Shown: positions 43,463 through 45,201 of the stretch, piece after piece
How positions within the stretch are numbered: the first letter of the stretch is position 1
How the letters are laid out: each line of letters opens with the position of its first letter
Source: Paractinoplanes durhamensis
GTDB taxonomy: Bacteria; Actinomycetota; Actinomycetes; Mycobacteriales; Micromonosporaceae
Direction: 5' to 3'
Length of the DNA: 45,201 nucleotides
Assembly (NCBI RefSeq): GCF_016862175.1
Contig: NZ_BOML01000081.1
Location: forward strand, 1 to 45,201
Position numbers and translations under genes: made by a program
The notes under the pieces: model-generated
Databases searched by the model: none
Told to the model about the DNA's origin: nothing
Seen by the model: the letters and a program-made list of their open reading frames with translations, nothing else

Positions 43463-43840
43463 TCAGCGAGCCTTCTTCGTAGCCCGCTTACGCGGCGGCG
43501 TCAGAAGGTCGGCGATTGTCGCGATCGCCGACGGGACGAGCCGGTAGTAGGCCCACACGCCCCGCTTCTCACGCTCGAGGAGGCCGGCCTCCGTCAGGAT
43601 CCGCAGGTGGTGGCTCACGGTCGGCTGCGAAAGGCCCAGGGGGGCCGTCAGGTCGCAGACGCACGCCTCGCCGTCCGTTGCGGACTGGATGAGGCTAAGC
43701 AGCCGCAGCCGGGCCGGGTCGGCGAGTGCCTTCAGCACTCCCGCGAGCCGCTCGGCGTCGGCACGTTCAATTGGCTCGCCGGCTAGCGGCGAGATCTGAG
43801 GCATTGTCATTTCCGCCAACGCAGTTCCCACGATCTCCAT
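43463..43840 (-). CDS. ArsR/SmtB-type metal(loid)-responsive repressor
   Basis: 125 residues from ATG 43840; ATG at residue 11 or 13 is also possible. The winged helix is ADPARLRLLSLIQSA, then CVCDLTAPLGLSQPTVSHHL and RILTEAGLLEREKRG. The Cys60-x-Cys62-Asp signature in helix alpha-3 is the ArsR/CadC metal site for arsenite, antimonite or cadmium. Such repressors release DNA on metal binding. No arsenite pump or reductase is next to it, so its target is not obvious; it may act on itself or on genes outside the window. The C-terminus is very basic (PPRKRATKKAR). Confidence 0.9.
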   Translation of the reverse strand: MEIVGTALAEMTMPQISPLAGEPIERADAERLAGVLKALADPARLRLLSLIQSATDGEACVCDLTAPLGLSQPTVSHHLRILTEAGLLEREKRGVWAYYRLVPSAIATIADLLTPPRKRATKKAR

Positions 43841-45109
43841 CCTTCCACCAACTGCATCGATTCTCCTGCATGTGCGCAGGAACGAACCGGCTAACTTTCA
43901 GGCCGTAAGGCCGATATCGATCACCTTGTCGGTCGATCGTGGGGAGATCCGGCTACCCGAACTCCCGATCGACCTTTCTCGGCGTACCGACTTCGGTCTC
44001 TGCCTCCTGCAACGCCTCAGCCGCCGTCTGGTCGCTGCCCGTGCGCGTCGGGCTCTCGATCCCCGCCCCCAGGGTGAGGAGCCCCACATTGTCAATTCGT
44101 CGATCTGATTCGGGTCACTGATCCGTACAACTAGAGGCACGCACCCACCTCGCCGTCGTCATCTCGCCACGCTGCGCGATCCCTCGGCCGAGGCGGCTCG
44201 GCACGAGAACTTCACGACCCGATGAAAGCACGGCACCACGCTGCGCGACGGACAATTCAGTGATGAATTTACGCAGGTCGTGGCGTGCTTCCATGCATCG
44301 AGCGTACTTGCTGGAACGAAACTCGTACCTTTCGCCCCGGCGGGGCGGAACGGAACTATTGACGCACAGCATTGGGCCCCTCTGAAAATAAACTTAACAG
44401 TGGCATCAGTCCCTTTCGCCCCTTCCCTGAGGCATCGACGCAGCTCAAAGCTCCTATGTCCGGGGTCACATGCCGGCGGCCCAACAGATCACCCGGTCGT
44501 GGCGCTGAGAAGGTCCTGTGAATCGCGCGAACTGACGTTTACCCATCCAGCGAAAAACACCCACCGACCGGTTGGCCGACTTCCACCCGGACAGCCGATA
44601 GAGGGACGTCGCCTGAGGACAAATCTACCCGTTCGGGTGACACACGGCTGTCGATACGAGACACCCGGTGACCTGTAACTCCATCGCCGGACCCCTCTTC
44701 GGAGGGCCCCTCTTGCCGAGTTCCGAAGACCTCTCATACCGCTAGGACTCATCGGCGCCTACCGACGGTTCCGACACCGACGTCTCTTGGCACCCGCGGC
44801 CGCCTCCGAAAAGCCACCGAAGCGGACGCCGAGCGAGGGGTAGCCCGAGACCCCGGACACCCCCGGCACGGACGCTCAGCGGCCATCTCCGAGGGCTCTT
44901 CGCATCGCCTGTTTCCGGCTTGGACGCCCCACCGACGTCAGATCAGCCGATGCGCGGATCTCACCACGGTCCCCGGCCCTCCGAACATCGCCGAGCCCTC
45001 CGCGCGGCCGGCAGCCCAAATGTCAGATCAGACACACCGCAGCCAACCGATTCGGACGCGCCAATCCCGAAGATTCCTCACACTCCCGAACTTCAACCCG
45101 GACACTCGC
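43841..45109. other. about 1.3 kb with little coding signal
   Basis: Apart from the interrupted frame at 43953-44294, I see no gene here. A GC hairpin CGCCCC/GGGGCG (44333-44347) lies upstream of that frame. From about 44400 base composition is less GC-rich than in the genes, with frequent stops in most frames and no clear third-position bias. It looks intergenic or decayed. Confidence 0.4.
43953..44294 (-). pseudogene. interrupted small frame, unrecognised
   Basis: One minus-strand frame runs from ATG 44294 (MEARHDLRKFITELSVAQRG) to TAG at 43953, broken only by a TGA at 44115-44117. The part after the TGA has strong G/C preference at third positions (TAAEALQEAETEVGTPRKVD), as in real genes here; the first part is weaker. 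Either it is a decayed 113-codon gene or two tiny frames. TACGCT lies 6 bases before the ATG, like the leaderless promoters elsewhere. No family is recognised. Confidence 0.3.
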
Positions 45110-45201
45110 GGCGCGGACGGCCCGGCGCGGACGGCCCGGCGCGGACGGCCCGGCGCGGACGGCCCGGCGCGGACGGCCCGGCGCGGACGGCCCGGCGCGG
45201 A
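45110..45201 (+). repeat. 14-bp tandem repeat array, 6.6 copies to window end
   Basis: The unit GGCGCGGACGGCCC is repeated without a mismatch from 45110 to the last base. The array continues past the window, so its full length is unknown. Fourteen is not a multiple of three, so a frame through it shifts every unit; three units encode 14 residues. No spacers, hence not CRISPR. Confidence 0.9.

Noticed and set aside
43841..45109. tRNA or other structural RNA gene in the gene-poor end
   Set aside because: I looked for cloverleaf signatures (a GGTTCGA-type T-loop with matching stems) and found none.
44945..45201. open plus-strand frame from an ATG near 44950 into the 14-bp repeats
   Set aside because: It stays open to the window end, but third-position GC is not raised and the repeat part is low-complexity Arg/Gly/Pro. 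No start signal was seen.
45110..45201. possible CRISPR array
   Set aside because: Units are 14 bp and directly abutting with no spacers, and no cas genes are present.

Overview
This is a chromosomal stretch from a very GC-rich actinomycete. It is most likely a member of the Micromonosporaceae close to Actinoplanes. The evidence is strong G/C in third codon positions, frequent GTG starts, BldC, F420-type and SCP-type proteins, and a neighbourhood (purL-purQ-purS, purF-purM-DUF3073-vdh-bldC) also known from Streptomyces. The backbone is housekeeping purine synthesis with small accessory insertions. I see no rRNA, tRNA, CRISPR array or intact mobile element.

Layout. 1-3900: an eroded edge with an IS630-type transposase remnant, a probable NTF2-like tail, a secreted protein, a lipoprotein, a HAD phosphatase whose 3' end runs into an alpha/beta-hydrolase remnant, and small genes. 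3900-7850: a mini-protein with 13-residue DxDGDG repeats, a PrsW protease operon, a coupled methyltransferase-KptA pair and a PPOX/F420 protein. 7900-10900: bldC, a conserved actinobacterial gene, valine dehydrogenase and DUF3073. 11000-12350: a two-gene RiPP locus consisting of a radical SAM/SPASM maturase and a short precursor with aromatic-x-Asn triplets. 12450-23140: purM, purF, an SCP-fold gene, a large membrane protein with a Q/G/Y-rich cytoplasmic tail, purL-purQ-purS and purB. purB is the last gene of a regulator-exporter-purB operon (to 25056). 25180-27590: an SCP2 protein and an AlbA_2/GHKL protein. 27589-32940: divergent purD and purA, a degenerate diacylglycerol-kinase-like gene and an EspI-like MinD ATPase. 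32945-37260: DUF3151, an ADP-ribosylglycohydrolase, a LOG-family protein, an unknown gene and fbaA. 37540-42530: a small acidic protein, the Hen1-Pnkp RNA-repair pair and a DedA protein. 42670-45201: a class II aldolase, an ArsR regulator, about 1.36 kb with little coding signal, and a 14-bp tandem repeat running off the end.

How the genes work together. PurF, PurD, PurL/Q/S, PurM, PurB and PurA cover most of the route from PRPP to IMP plus the first committed step to AMP. They lie in several transcription units, some translationally coupled. Two RNA-end-healing functions occur in one window: Hen1-Pnkp (3' methylation and break repair) and KptA/Tpt1 (2'-phosphate removal). The most novel element is the RiPP pair at 11012-12347, which sits between DUF3073 and purM, genes that are neighbours in Streptomyces. 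Several genes (ArsR-like regulator, DedA, LOG protein, ADP-ribosylglycohydrolase, PPOX protein) have a TANNNT -10 hexamer only 6-7 bases before the start codon, which suggests leaderless transcripts.
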